Program-made: the position numbers and the translations under genes
Assembly (NCBI GenBank): GCA_964590135.1
Contig: CAZPVX010000021.1
Coordinates: 1-64,000, forward strand
Length of the DNA stretch: 64,000 bases
Source of the DNA: JBDHWI01 sp964590135
GTDB taxonomy: Bacteria; Chloroflexota; Anaerolineae; J036; Brachytrichaceae
Reading direction: 5' to 3'
Part shown: piece by piece, positions 33,204-42,225 of the stretch
Position numbering within the stretch: position 1 is the first letter of the stretch
Layout of the letters: each line of letters opens with the position of its first letter
The notes under the pieces: model-generated
Told to the model about the DNA's origin: nothing
The model's database searches: none
Seen by the model: only the letters and a program-made list of their open reading frames with translations

Positions 33204-34387
33204 CTGGCAATATCCTTGTAGAGATTTTCAATGTCGGTTGTGTAATCAGCAACGGATCGATACGGCATGGGCGGCCGCATGGATGGTCGCGCGTCGCGCA
33301 TGGCTGCGCGGAGTTGGCCGGCGTCACCTGGTGCGACCAGCACGCCACCGCTCGCTTCCGCCACCTCAGTCAGCGCGCCCATGCGCGATGCAATCAACTG
33401 GCAGCCGGCTGCCACCGCTTCACGCGCAATCAGCGACGAGGTCTCGTGCCACAACGCCGGCACGATGACAGCATCTGTCTCACTCAGCAGCGACCAGGTT
33501 TGCTCGCGGGTTTGCACGCCAAGAAAGCGGATGTTCGGATGTTTTGCAGCTGCTTTCAGCGCGGCAGCGTATTCCGGGAATGCCTGTTCAGGGCCGGCGA
33601 TGGATAAATGACGGTCATCTGGCAGGCCATTGAAGGCATCCACCAGCACATGCACGCCCTTCTGTCGCGCCAGCCCGCCCACGTAGGCGAAGCGGATCCC
33701 TTCATGCGGCTTGCGCGGCTTCAAGCACAAATCAAGGCCATAGGGAATGACGCGCCAGGTTGCGGTGTTGTAGCCGAAGGCGCTGAACAGGTCGCGCACG
33801 AATTGCGATGGCATGGTCACAACAGATGCGCCAGTCAGGATTTCACGCAGCAAGTCGTTGCGCCGGCGCATCAGCGGAGCAAATACCGCTCCAGCCCAGG
33901 TAGGCAGGCCGGCCCGCACCGCTGCACACTGGCCGCATCTGGCCGGCGTTGGCCCGTCGCACTGGCTGCCATCGAAGTTGGTGATGAGTTGGGCGTTGGC
34001 GCAGGCATACCAGTAATCGTGCAACGTGATGGCATAGGGCGCGCCGGCGTCACGAATTGCGCGCGCCATGCCCAGCGGATGACCCATCAAGTGCTGCAGA
34101 TGAACGATCTCTGGCCGCAGCGTCTGCAACAGCTGGCGCACTGCGTTGAGCGCAGCGTCGTCGCGGAATGAGGCGATGAAACGCCGGCTGGCTGATGCCG
34201 GCAGAGGGATGCGATGGACTGTCACGTCCTCATCTTGCGCCACGACGGGTTGCCCTGCCGGCGCGCGCGTGACCACCTGCACCTCATGTCCGCGTGCTGC
34301 CAGCCCATGCGCCAAATCGCGGGTGATCAATTCAACACCGCCGATGTGTTCAGGCGGATATTGATGGACGATTTGCAGCACGCGCAT
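33200..34387 (-). CDS. Glycosyltransferase, GT4 family
   Basis: 395 residues with the two-domain GT-B layout. The N-terminal MRVLQIVHQYPPEHIGGVEL carries the donor/acceptor loop motif, and the C-terminal domain has RFAYVGGLARQKGVHVLVDA and the EX7E-type motif ALWHETSSLIAREAVAAGCQ. A Cys-rich loop (CANAQL...CDGPTPARCGQCAAV) is inserted in the N-domain; such Cys clusters occur in a subset of GT4 enzymes. The start at 34387 is inside the end of the upstream glycosyltransferase gene (38-bp overlap). It probably builds an envelope glycan. The donor sugar is unknown. Confidence 0.9.
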   Translation of the reverse strand: MRVLQIVHQYPPEHIGGVELITRDLAHGLAARGHEVQVVTRAPAGQPVVAQDEDVTVHRIPLPASASRRFIASFRDDAALNAVRQLLQTLRPEIVHLQHLMGHPLGMARAIRDAGAPYAITLHDYWYACANAQLITNFDGSQCDGPTPARCGQCAAVRAGLPTWAGAVFAPLMRRRNDLLREILTGASVVTMPSQFVRDLFSAFGYNTATWRVIPYGLDLCLKPRKPHEGIRFAYVGGLARQKGVHVLVDAFNGLPDDRHLSIAGPEQAFPEYAAALKAAAKHPNIRFLGVQTREQTWSLLSETDAVIVPALWHETSSLIAREAVAAGCQLIASRMGALTEVAEASGGVLVAPGDAGQLRAAMRDARPSMRPPMPYRSVADYTTDIENLYKDIAR

Positions 34388-35636
34388 GAAGTTGCAAGTA
34401 TAAGTCGCGCAGCACCGCATAGCGGCTATCCCACGTGAATTGCATCTCGACCTTGTGTCTGCCGGCTGCGCCCATCGTCTGGCGCGCGGCATCGTCGTCG
34501 ATCAGATGCAGGATGCTCTGCGCCAATGCCGGCGGGTCGCCAAATGGCACGATCAACCCGTCTTTGCCATGCGCGATCACGTCTGGCACGCCTCCGGCGG
34601 CTGCGCCAATCACTGGCTTGCCATGCATCCAGGCTTCCAGAAAAACGATGCCGAAGGAATCCACGCGCGACGGCATGGCGAACACATCCGTTGCAGCCAG
34701 CAGATTCTGTTTGTTGTGGCCGGCTGTTACGCCGATGAGCTTTACATTCGTCAGCCTGTCCTGGGGAACGGCGCGCCACGCCTCGTCAAACCCGCCCGGC
34801 GCGGGCGCTTCACCGGCAAACACGGCCACAGCGTCAGGCCGCGCCCGCCACACCGCCGGCATGGCCTGCAACACATGCACCGCACCTTTGTCGTAGGTCA
34901 GTGAGCCCATGAAGGTGACGATGGGCGCTTGTTGCGCGATGCCGTGCTGGGCGCGGAACGCGTCACCGTCTGCGCCATCGCGCTCGTTCAAGTTCACGCC
35001 CATGCCCAGCACTTGCACCCGGTCAGCATGGATGCCCAGCGCGCACAGGGCGGCGCGCTCGCGCTCGGTTTGCGCGAGCAACGCATCGGCCTGTTGCATC
35101 AGCGCGACCTGATGCGGCATCAGGTAATTGCGCGCGACATGCGCATCACCGATATGGACAAACGGCGTGAGGACGAGCGGACGATTGAAATGGCGCGCGG
35201 CGTGTGCGGCGCGCAACACAGGATGCTCGAAGGTGATGTTGATGGCGTGCAGGATGTCTGCGGATTGCGCGGCTTGCATGACTACCTCACGCAGCGCCGG
35301 CATCGGCGGCACCTGCTCGCCCAGCCTGCGCAACAGGCTCTGCGGCGCGCGTGGCGCGATCAACGTGTGCAGCCGGCGCATGGCATAAAAGCTGTACGGT
35401 GCGAGTGGCAGATGGCTGACTTTGCAGCGGATGACATCCACGCCGTTGATGGTTTCGCGCAGGGTTAGCGCAGCGCGCCCGTGCGGTGACCAGGCGCGAT
35501 CAACTTCGGCGATATCGCTGGTGACGACTGTGACGCGGTGTCCATCTGCCACGAAGCGCTCGGACATTTCGCGCAGATATGTTTGCGCGCCGCCGACCCA
35601 GGGCGCATAGCCGGCGCTGATGTGTAGCACATTCAT
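34350..35636 (-). CDS. Glycosyltransferase, GT4 family
   Basis: 428 residues. The N-terminal MNVLHISAGYAPWVGGAQTY and the C-terminal GT-B domain, with IVTFMGSLTYDKGAVHVLQA and the EX7E motif DSFGIVFLEAWMHGKPVIGA, identify a GT4 enzyme. The start 35636 is chosen because it begins with the first Rossmann strand; upstream in-frame codons are not conserved-looking. It is the first gene of the minus-strand unit 35636-31965 and overlaps the next glycosyltransferase, suggesting coupled translation. Acceptor and donor are unknown. Confidence 0.92.
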   Translation of the reverse strand: MNVLHISAGYAPWVGGAQTYLREMSERFVADGHRVTVVTSDIAEVDRAWSPHGRAALTLRETINGVDVIRCKVSHLPLAPYSFYAMRRLHTLIAPRAPQSLLRRLGEQVPPMPALREVVMQAAQSADILHAINITFEHPVLRAAHAARHFNRPLVLTPFVHIGDAHVARNYLMPHQVALMQQADALLAQTERERAALCALGIHADRVQVLGMGVNLNERDGADGDAFRAQHGIAQQAPIVTFMGSLTYDKGAVHVLQAMPAVWRARPDAVAVFAGEAPAPGGFDEAWRAVPQDRLTNVKLIGVTAGHNKQNLLAATDVFAMPSRVDSFGIVFLEAWMHGKPVIGAAAGGVPDVIAHGKDGLIVPFGDPPALAQSILHLIDDDAARQTMGAAGRHKVEMQFTWDSRYAVLRDLYLQLHARAANRPSISA

Positions 35637-35905
35637 GCTTTCTGCGGGGATGGAGTTGGGGATGCAGTTGCGTTCATTCAGCCTGCTCCGAGCCTGTTTC
35701 CAGGGTTGTCGTAAAGATCGTCGCAAATGGTTGTCGCGATGCTGGGCAGAGCATTGTAGCGGCCTGTCGAGTAGGCATTTGTCGCGTTGCCGGGCTTGCA
35801 TAAAGACCCCCTTTGCCTACGGTTGCTGGCGTTGGAAGTACGTAGGCCGGATCGTATTGTGATTGCCCGCCTATAGCCCATGAAGTGACACCTTCTTCTC
35901 GGATA

Positions 35906-37930
35906 ATGAGCCTTCGCATGAATGGAAAAATACGACTTATCCACGGTGTGCTGGCGGTGACGCTGGCGATGGGTGTCGCTGCGCAAGCGCGCGCCAGCGA
36001 AGAGGGTTATCTCGATCAGCCGGCGCCTTTGCCTGGCTGGACCCACTCCCAACAATTTCAGTACGATACGCCGCAGAAACATGGCATCGTCTTGAGTGGC
36101 GGCGACATTGTGCGCAGTTCGCCCATCATTGCCGAGATGGATGGCAACGTGGGTAATGGCCGCGAAGTGGCTGTGAGCGGGCAGGATGGCAGGTTGTATG
36201 TGTATCGCGCCAATGGCTCGCTGGCCTGGTCGACGCAGGTGACGCCTGGCTGCTCGCTGGCCGGCGGCGACGGCATCATCAATTCGTCGCCGGCGGCTGC
36301 CAACCTGTATGGCGATGGCACGATCTATGTGCTGGTCACCTTTGGCACCATTCAGCCCAGCACCTGCGACGGCGGCCTCGCGGTGTATCGCGGATCGGAT
36401 GGGCAACAGGCGTGGCGCTTCAGCCTGCGCAATTGGGCCAGCAGCCAGGGCTACAGCGAGGGCATGTACGGCACAGTGTCATCGCCGGCGGTGGCGGACA
36501 CTGACGGCGACGGCAAAATGGAGATCGGCTTCGGCGGACTGGATCGCAATCTCTATCTGCTGAATGCTGATGGCTCACTGCGCTGGTATGCACATATGGC
36601 TGACACGATCTGGTCGACGCCGGCGTTCTATGACATCAACGGCGATCGCCGGCTGGAGCTCATCGTTGGCACGGATATCTCGGCCAATGGCGCCATCGGC
36701 ACGCCAGATGGCGGCTATGTCTATGCCATGAACACGCAGAATCGTGCGGTCAAGCGCATCGAATTCTGCGCGCCGAACTATCCAAACACATGTGACTACA
36801 GTTACATTCTGTGGCGCGCGGTGTTTGACCAGTCCATCTATGCATCGCCGGTAATTGCGGATGTGCTGCCCGGCAGCGCCGGCGCAGAAGCTGTCATTGG
36901 CGCAAGTTGCTTCTTCCCAGCGGGCGGCGCGCCGAAGCGTGGCGCCTGGCTCAAGATTTTGCGGTTGAGCGACGGCGTGGTGTTGCAAACGCTGAATGCG
37001 CCTGGCTGCGTCAATTCATCGGCAGCGGTTGGCGATCTGGATGGAGATGGTCTCCTGGAGGTAGCCGCCACCGTCAACGGTGCAAGTGAGTTGGGCTTTG
37101 ATGGCCTGAGCCGGGTGGCGATGTGGCAGCCAGAGAATCCTCATCCAGCCTGGGCGGTTGTGCCCTACAACCCTGAGCCGGCCGGTGGCGGCAACTACAA
37201 CGACCCGTATGGCGGCGATTTGCAATCGCCCGTAATCGCCGATCTTGATGGCAACGGCTCGTTGGAGGTGCTGGCTGCCAACTGGGCCAGCGTGCATGTG
37301 TTCAATGGCGCGAATGGCAATGCGCTGACATGCCAGGGGCCCTGCGGCAGCCAATTGTCGATGCGCACATGGAAGACGGTGAAATCGACGCCGGCGGTGG
37401 GAGACGTCAACAACGACGGCAAGCTCGATGTCGTGATCGGCAGCGGCAATGTGGTCAACGGCAATGGCCAGGGGCAGCTGTATGCATGGACCGATTTTGG
37501 CCGGCTGGGTAGCCCTGCCGGCAATCAAACTGCCTTCAGCGCGCCATGGCCCATGTTTGGCGGGAACGCGCGCCACTCCGGTGTGGTCGCCGGCAGTGCG
37601 GGCCAATTGGCGGTGATGCCCGATACCCTTTCAGCAATGTTGCGGGTGCAAACCAACACTGATGCCATCATCCGCATCAGCGGCGACGGCGCGAGTGGCA
37701 ACTGGACGCTGAGCGAAAGCAGCGACCCGAGCGATATCGTGTCATTGTTGGGGAATTCCGGCACGGTTGGCAGCACCGTCGGCGTGCGACTGAAGGCGCC
37801 CAGCAAATCCGGCACGTACGATGCCACGCTCAAGGTGGACGCCGGCAGCCTGGGATCGCAAACCATTGCGGTGAAGGTGATCGCAGTCCGAAATGTCGTC
37901 AGTGTGAAACTGCCGATTGTCACGCGCTGA
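35906..37930 (+). CDS. Secreted FG-GAP/VCBS-like beta-propeller protein
   Basis: About 674 residues. A signal peptide (MNGKIRLIHGVLAVTLAMGV to about ARAS) precedes eight FG-GAP-type repeats, each with a SSPxxADxDGDG-like calcium loop: examples are SSPAVADTDGDGKMEIGFGG, STPAFYDINGDRRLELIVGT, QSPVIADLDGNGSLEVLAAN and STPAVGDVNNDGKLDVVIGS. These form an extracellular Ca2+-binding propeller. The last 110 residues are a beta-sandwich, ending VSVKLPIVTR, an LPxV motif that recurs in other secreted proteins of the window. Starts at 35906, 35918 or GTG 35885 are possible. It lies between two minus-strand glycosyltransferase units and may be a surface-attachment or glycan-binding protein. Confidence 0.85.
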   Translation: MSLRMNGKIRLIHGVLAVTLAMGVAAQARASEEGYLDQPAPLPGWTHSQQFQYDTPQKHGIVLSGGDIVRSSPIIAEMDGNVGNGREVAVSGQDGRLYVYRANGSLAWSTQVTPGCSLAGGDGIINSSPAAANLYGDGTIYVLVTFGTIQPSTCDGGLAVYRGSDGQQAWRFSLRNWASSQGYSEGMYGTVSSPAVADTDGDGKMEIGFGGLDRNLYLLNADGSLRWYAHMADTIWSTPAFYDINGDRRLELIVGTDISANGAIGTPDGGYVYAMNTQNRAVKRIEFCAPNYPNTCDYSYILWRAVFDQSIYASPVIADVLPGSAGAEAVIGASCFFPAGGAPKRGAWLKILRLSDGVVLQTLNAPGCVNSSAAVGDLDGDGLLEVAATVNGASELGFDGLSRVAMWQPENPHPAWAVVPYNPEPAGGGNYNDPYGGDLQSPVIADLDGNGSLEVLAANWASVHVFNGANGNALTCQGPCGSQLSMRTWKTVKSTPAVGDVNNDGKLDVVIGSGNVVNGNGQGQLYAWTDFGRLGSPAGNQTAFSAPWPMFGGNARHSGVVAGSAGQLAVMPDTLSAMLRVQTNTDAIIRISGDGASGNWTLSESSDPSDIVSLLGNSGTVGSTVGVRLKAPSKSGTYDATLKVDAGSLGSQTIAVKVIAVRNVVSVKLPIVTR

Positions 37931-37971
37931 GGCTCGCGGGCCTTCCGTGTGGCGCGATCCGTCTGCATGCG

Positions 37972-38002
37972 AATCCCGGTATCTCTGATGCCGGGATTTT
38001 TT
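37972..38002 (+). terminator. Intrinsic terminator after the FG-GAP gene
   Basis: AATCCCGG (37972-37979) and CCGGGATT (37991-37998) form an 8-bp stem with an 11-nt loop, followed by a run of T (37997-38002). It overlaps the 3' end of the convergent glycosyltransferase gene. Confidence 0.8.
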
Positions 38003-39080
38003 ATTGGCTCACCTTTTCCAGCACAGCGGCCAGACGCTCTCGCGTGATGCGCAGGTCGTAGGCTGCCAGCCGGCGCGTTTGTCCATCCAGCAGCGTCTTG
38101 CGCGCTGCGCCGGCGTGATGAAAAAAGTGAATCGCTTCGGCTATGGCGTCGTGCTGCTTGGCGTTGAACAAAACGCCGGCGTCACCCATCGTATATGGCA
38201 CGCCGCTGCTGTTGAAGGCGAACACCGGCAGCCGGTAGTGCATGGCCTCAATCACTGGCACGCAAAATCCCTCATGCTCGCTCATGCACACGAATGCGTC
38301 GGCAGATTGGTAATAGGCGGCCAGACCATCATCGGTGCCGACAGGGCCGGTCAATCGCACATGGTCGTCCAGCCCCAGCTGTGAAATCATGGCTTGCAGC
38401 CGCGCGTGATAGGAGCCGGCGTTGGCGAAGTTGCCCACGATCCATAGTTGCACCTGCGGGTCAACCAACTCGCGCATGTAGCGCGTCAGCCGGATCAGAT
38501 CGTGCTGGCATTTGTTTGGCGCGACGCGGCCAACGAAGAGCAATTTCAGGCCGGCTTGTCCGCCTGCGCTGCGAATGCGGTCGGCCTGCGGCGTGCGCCC
38601 GCCATGATCCAGCCGCTCGAAGTCCACCAGGTAATGCACCACATCTGGCTCGGAGAAGCCGGCTTCCATCAGCTCCAGCTTGTTGTATTCTGATGCGGCG
38701 ATGGCAAACGACACGCCCTTCAATCGCTGCAACTGCCCGCGGCCATCGGCCAGTTCGCGCGCCAGTTGGGGGTTGATTCCGGCAAAGAAGTGCGCCGGTG
38801 TGATGTTGTGGTAATACACGCCGACACGGCTGCGCCGGAGCGACAGCACGAAGTCGGTCACTTCCGAACCGATGGAGAAGTGATAGATCAGGGTGTTGCC
38901 GGCGCGGTCTTCGTAATCGTGATAATCACGCGCGGCATGGGCGTAGCGCGGGTCGATGTGGCGGGCGAAGATGGTGGATGGGATGCCGCGCCGGCGCAGC
39001 ATATTCCAGATTTCCATGGCGTGGTTGCCGATGGCATCGCCATACACCAGCGCCGGCATGATCTGATGCACAGCGTTCAT
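38001..39080 (-). CDS. Glycosyltransferase, GT4 family
   Basis: 359 residues starting MNAVHQIMPALVYGDAIGNH, an N-terminal GT-B motif common in capsule and O-antigen clusters. The C-domain has LKLLFVGRVAPNKCQHDLIR and the EX7E motif SEHEGFCVPVIEAMHYRLPV. The start at 39080 overlaps the upstream gene stop by four bases (ATGA). It is the last gene of the run 44390-38001 and so belongs to the surface-glycan operon. The GDAIGNH start suggests relation to alpha-mannosyl or glucosyl transferases, but the donor is not certain. Confidence 0.92.
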   Translation of the reverse strand: MNAVHQIMPALVYGDAIGNHAMEIWNMLRRRGIPSTIFARHIDPRYAHAARDYHDYEDRAGNTLIYHFSIGSEVTDFVLSLRRSRVGVYYHNITPAHFFAGINPQLARELADGRGQLQRLKGVSFAIAASEYNKLELMEAGFSEPDVVHYLVDFERLDHGGRTPQADRIRSAGGQAGLKLLFVGRVAPNKCQHDLIRLTRYMRELVDPQVQLWIVGNFANAGSYHARLQAMISQLGLDDHVRLTGPVGTDDGLAAYYQSADAFVCMSEHEGFCVPVIEAMHYRLPVFAFNSSGVPYTMGDAGVLFNAKQHDAIAEAIHFFHHAGAARKTLLDGQTRRLAAYDLRITRERLAAVLEKVSQ

Positions 39081-40258
39081 GGCAGCCCGCTCATCCAATC
39101 GTCCATCGCGGCATGAAAGCGCGCGCTGACGGCGTGTGGCCCGTGTTGCGAGAGGACGTATTGCCGGCCCGCCTCGCCCATGCGCCGGCACAGGCGTTCA
39201 TCTTCAAGCAGCAGCGACAAGCCGGCCTCGAACTCGGCGTAGTTGCAAAAATACAGCCCGCCGCTGCTTTGCACGACATGATGTCGCGTGACTGCGCATT
39301 CGCAATGCACCATCGCCGGCCTGCCGGCCAGCCACGACTCCATGATGACGATAGAGAAGGATTCATTGACGGATGGCTGGCACAGCGCCACTGCCGCGGC
39401 AAAGGCATCGGCCTTGGTTTCGGCAGGTTGAAAGCCGATGTACACCAGATCGGGGTGCGGGGTCTTGCAAGGCCCATCACCCATCAACACCAGTTTGAGC
39501 GGGCCAGGGTGGCCGGCTTTGTATTGGGTGAAGTGCTCGATGAGCAACGGCACATTCTTTGCGCTTTCGAGCCGGCCCGAATACAGCAGGAACGGATCAT
39601 GGATGCCGGTGACGCGGCGAAATCGCTCGCCATCGGATTGAAAGTCTGGCACTGACACGCCGATCACGTGGCCGCGCGCATGCTTCACCTGCAATTGCTC
39701 GCCGGCGAATGCCATCTCGGGTTGCGAATTGAACAACAGCCCCCGGCTTTGCTCCAACATCAGGCGCGTTGGCGCGAGATAGGCATAGGCCTCGTCATGC
39801 AGGCAGGGCCAGACGACCGATCTGGCCGGGTTGACCGCAGCCGCATAGTGGACGAGTGGGAACGGGTAGGGCGCGAAGAAAAACAGATCGAAGTCGTCAC
39901 TGCGCTGCGCCAAGTCGCGATACAGCGTTGGGCAGTGCGCCCCGGTCGCGAGCCATTCAAATTGTTCATCGATGCTGAGCCGCTCATGGTGCAGGATGCG
40001 CGCGAACAATGTCTGGTGGCGTTTGCGATCCTGCCAGATCGCTGGATGGCGGTTGACGGTGACGCCGCGCAATGTTTCGCGGCCGGCCGGCGCCTCATTG
40101 CGCCACTCACTCAGGTTGCTGGCGCAAGACGTGAACACCTCGACCTGTATCTTCTGCGCCGCCAGCAGCTCTGCGAGGCTGCGCACAGCTGTCTCTGCGC
40201 CGCCCAGGATGTGATCGCCGTAACGCGGCGTGACAAACGCCAGACGTCGTGTATCCAT
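39077..40258 (-). CDS. Glycosyltransferase, GT4-like
   Basis: 393 residues. MDTRRLAFVTPRYGDHILGG followed by AETAVRSLAELLA is a typical GT4 N-terminus, and FLLYSGRLESAKNVPLLIEH plus NESFSIVIMESWLAGRPAMV give the C-terminal donor domain with the EX7E pattern. Its ATG follows the stop of the 175-residue gene with no gap, so the two are translationally coupled. It is part of the surface-glycan operon. Confidence 0.9.
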   Translation of the reverse strand: MDTRRLAFVTPRYGDHILGGAETAVRSLAELLAAQKIQVEVFTSCASNLSEWRNEAPAGRETLRGVTVNRHPAIWQDRKRHQTLFARILHHERLSIDEQFEWLATGAHCPTLYRDLAQRSDDFDLFFFAPYPFPLVHYAAAVNPARSVVWPCLHDEAYAYLAPTRLMLEQSRGLLFNSQPEMAFAGEQLQVKHARGHVIGVSVPDFQSDGERFRRVTGIHDPFLLYSGRLESAKNVPLLIEHFTQYKAGHPGPLKLVLMGDGPCKTPHPDLVYIGFQPAETKADAFAAAVALCQPSVNESFSIVIMESWLAGRPAMVHCECAVTRHHVVQSSGGLYFCNYAEFEAGLSLLLEDERLCRRMGEAGRQYVLSQHGPHAVSARFHAAMDDWMSGLP

Positions 40259-40786
40259 TCAACCCTGGTCCGACTTTGTTCGCTGTTCCATCGCATCGAT
40301 GCGCGCCTGCAATGCCGCGATCTGCGCGTCTTTTTCGGCTAATTGCTTGTCCAGCGAAGCCGTCAGTCGGTTGAGCGCTCGCGATGCCTCGACGTTGAAG
40401 GCGATCTGCCGCTCGGCCGACATGTTTACGTAGAAAATGATGGCCTGGTGCAGCGCGGTGCGGACGCGCTGAAGCAACCCGCCAACGATCGGCACGCTGG
40501 TCGGCGTGACAAACAGTGACACCTGGCTGCCATCGCGCAGCAGGGATGCCTGTTGCAGCGCTTCGTGCAATTCCATGGGGAATCGGTCGCTGCCAGGCAC
40601 GCTGTAGCGACCCATGGCAATGTCGTCGAAATCGATGCCGCGCGCCTCGGCATCGATCCTGCGCTGCATCAAGGCGGCTCGAATCTCAGCCATGATGGCG
40701 TCGACGTCAAGCTGAGGATCGCGGATGGATAAAACGGAGTCGGCCGGCTGCGGTGTTGCCGGCGTTGCGGAACTGGTTGATGTCAT
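40259..40786 (-). CDS. Small coiled-coil protein of the glycan operon
   Basis: 175 residues, no known function. The N-terminal part has DVDAIMAEIRAALMQRR, a motif I associate with glycan-synthesis clusters. The C-terminal 90 residues carry VTPTSVPIVGGLLQRVRTA, an amphipathic stretch with IIFYVNMS, then QIAFNVEASRALN and a short coiled coil. The same module ends the neighbouring GT2 enzyme (40805-42148), with TSQVPVLGGLIARTRNA and QSAFNQQML. It has no catalytic motif. It probably associates with the membrane or with glycosyltransferase partners; this is inference. Confidence 0.75.
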   Translation of the reverse strand: MTSTSSATPATPQPADSVLSIRDPQLDVDAIMAEIRAALMQRRIDAEARGIDFDDIAMGRYSVPGSDRFPMELHEALQQASLLRDGSQVSLFVTPTSVPIVGGLLQRVRTALHQAIIFYVNMSAERQIAFNVEASRALNRLTASLDKQLAEKDAQIAALQARIDAMEQRTKSDQG

Positions 40787-40804
40787 GTTTGTTTGCGCCA
40801 GGTT

Positions 40805-42148
40805 TCATGCATCGCCGGCTTCATCTGGCGCCGGCGTGCTGGGCTGAATGGCGCTCTGGCGTTCTACAAGATCACGATTTTCGAGCGTCAATTCTAATAT
40901 GCGCAGGTGCGTCGCTTTCATCAGATCCAGCATCTGCTGATTGAAGGCTGATTGCTGATCGGCGAGGTGACGCAGCGCCCATTTGCCTGCCAGGCTGTGG
41001 ATGGCGTTGCGCGTCCGCGCAATCAAACCACCCAACACCGGCACTTGCGAGGTGAACTTGAAAGGCTGCAATTGCGGGTCAAGTGCCGGCGCAGCAGTCA
41101 GGATGGCAGTGAGTTTCGCGTCGGCTTCTCCGCCATGTTGCGCTGCCACTGTCGATATACAGCGCAAGGCAGCTTCGTGTGCATCCAGCAGTCCACGCCG
41201 GATGTTTGTCCAGAAATTGGGGTCGCAGCCGGCGTCGACGTCACACCCGTAAATGCGCCGGCGACCTGCGATGGCGGCATCGATCGATCGCGCAGCGCGC
41301 ATGTAGGCGCGCGCGCAGGCCAACGCGTTGTCGATGGAGAGCATGGTTGCAAAGGATGCCAGTTCGCCATCGACAAACGCGGTCAGCAGGGCCGCCGGCC
41401 AGTGCCGCAATGTGAATTGAACCCGCCCCGTGTGGTAGTGCAGCGCCTGCGCATAGCTGTGGCTGGGGATGACCGAGCCTTCAACGTGCGACAGTGTGGC
41501 CGCCGGCGCATAGATTACATTGAAGCCGGCTGCTCGGGCGCGGAAGCACAGGTCGATGTCTTCATAGTAGGCCTGGCTGATCGATTCATCCATGCCGCCG
41601 AGCGCATCGAGCGCGCGGGTTGCCAGCGCCAGCGCTGCGCCGGTGACAAACTCGGGCGACGTGCGCTGATCGTACTGACCCTGATCGACCTCGCCCTGTC
41701 CCAGATGATGCGCGGTGGCTGATGGCCGATCCAGATAACCGCCGGCGTGCTGCAAAGTCTTTCCGCCCGGGTAGCGAATCTTGCAGCCGGCGATGCCGAG
41801 CGCAGGATCGGCGGCGAACGCAACATCCAGCGCGGCCAGACAACTGGGGTCAAGCGTCGTGTCCTGGTTCAGCAGCAGGATGAAGCCGGCGTCATGTGCT
41901 GCTTTGCGCGCGGCGCGGATGCCGGCGTTGATGGTATGGGCATAGCCAGCGTTGGCAGATTGGCGAATCACGCGCACCTGCGGAAAGCCGGCGGCAATGC
42001 GCGCGCCCTCGTCTGTTGAAGCGTCATCGACCACGATGATCTGCGCCGGTGGCAGGGTTTGTGCGGCGAGCGATTCAATGCAGGCGCCGATGTATTTCGC
42101 GCCATTGAAGAGCGGGATGACGATGGTGATGTGGGATTGATTTTGCAT
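40805..42148 (-). CDS. Glycosyltransferase, GT2 family, with C-terminal helical module
   Basis: 447 residues. The GT-A domain starts HITIVIPLFNGAKYIGACIE, with VVDDAST as the first acidic site and LNQDTTLDP as the DxD-like metal site; AYYEDIDLCFRARAAGFNV is the ED motif of this rhamnosyl/mannosyl-like GT2 group. After residue about 250 it has a helical region and a C-terminal module (VPVLGGLIARTRNAIHSLAG...QSAFNQQML) shared with the adjacent 175-residue protein. The start ATG 42148 is chosen at the first conserved strand; 42181 is an alternative. It probably adds a sugar to an envelope polysaccharide. Confidence 0.92.
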   Translation of the reverse strand: MQNQSHITIVIPLFNGAKYIGACIESLAAQTLPPAQIIVVDDASTDEGARIAAGFPQVRVIRQSANAGYAHTINAGIRAARKAAHDAGFILLLNQDTTLDPSCLAALDVAFAADPALGIAGCKIRYPGGKTLQHAGGYLDRPSATAHHLGQGEVDQGQYDQRTSPEFVTGAALALATRALDALGGMDESISQAYYEDIDLCFRARAAGFNVIYAPAATLSHVEGSVIPSHSYAQALHYHTGRVQFTLRHWPAALLTAFVDGELASFATMLSIDNALACARAYMRAARSIDAAIAGRRRIYGCDVDAGCDPNFWTNIRRGLLDAHEAALRCISTVAAQHGGEADAKLTAILTAAPALDPQLQPFKFTSQVPVLGGLIARTRNAIHSLAGKWALRHLADQQSAFNQQMLDLMKATHLRILELTLENRDLVERQSAIQPSTPAPDEAGDA

Positions 42149-42225
42149 GGCCGCGCATGAGCCTCGCTGGGCTGCCGGCATTGTGCCATATCCAGCTTGT
42201 TCTCATGCTGGGATGGCGGCTGCCG

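Noticed and set aside
35674..35919. Minus-strand 81-codon frame upstream of the FG-GAP gene
   Set aside because: It lies between two gene starts without a ribosome site or a recognisable family. A degraded gene remnant cannot be excluded.
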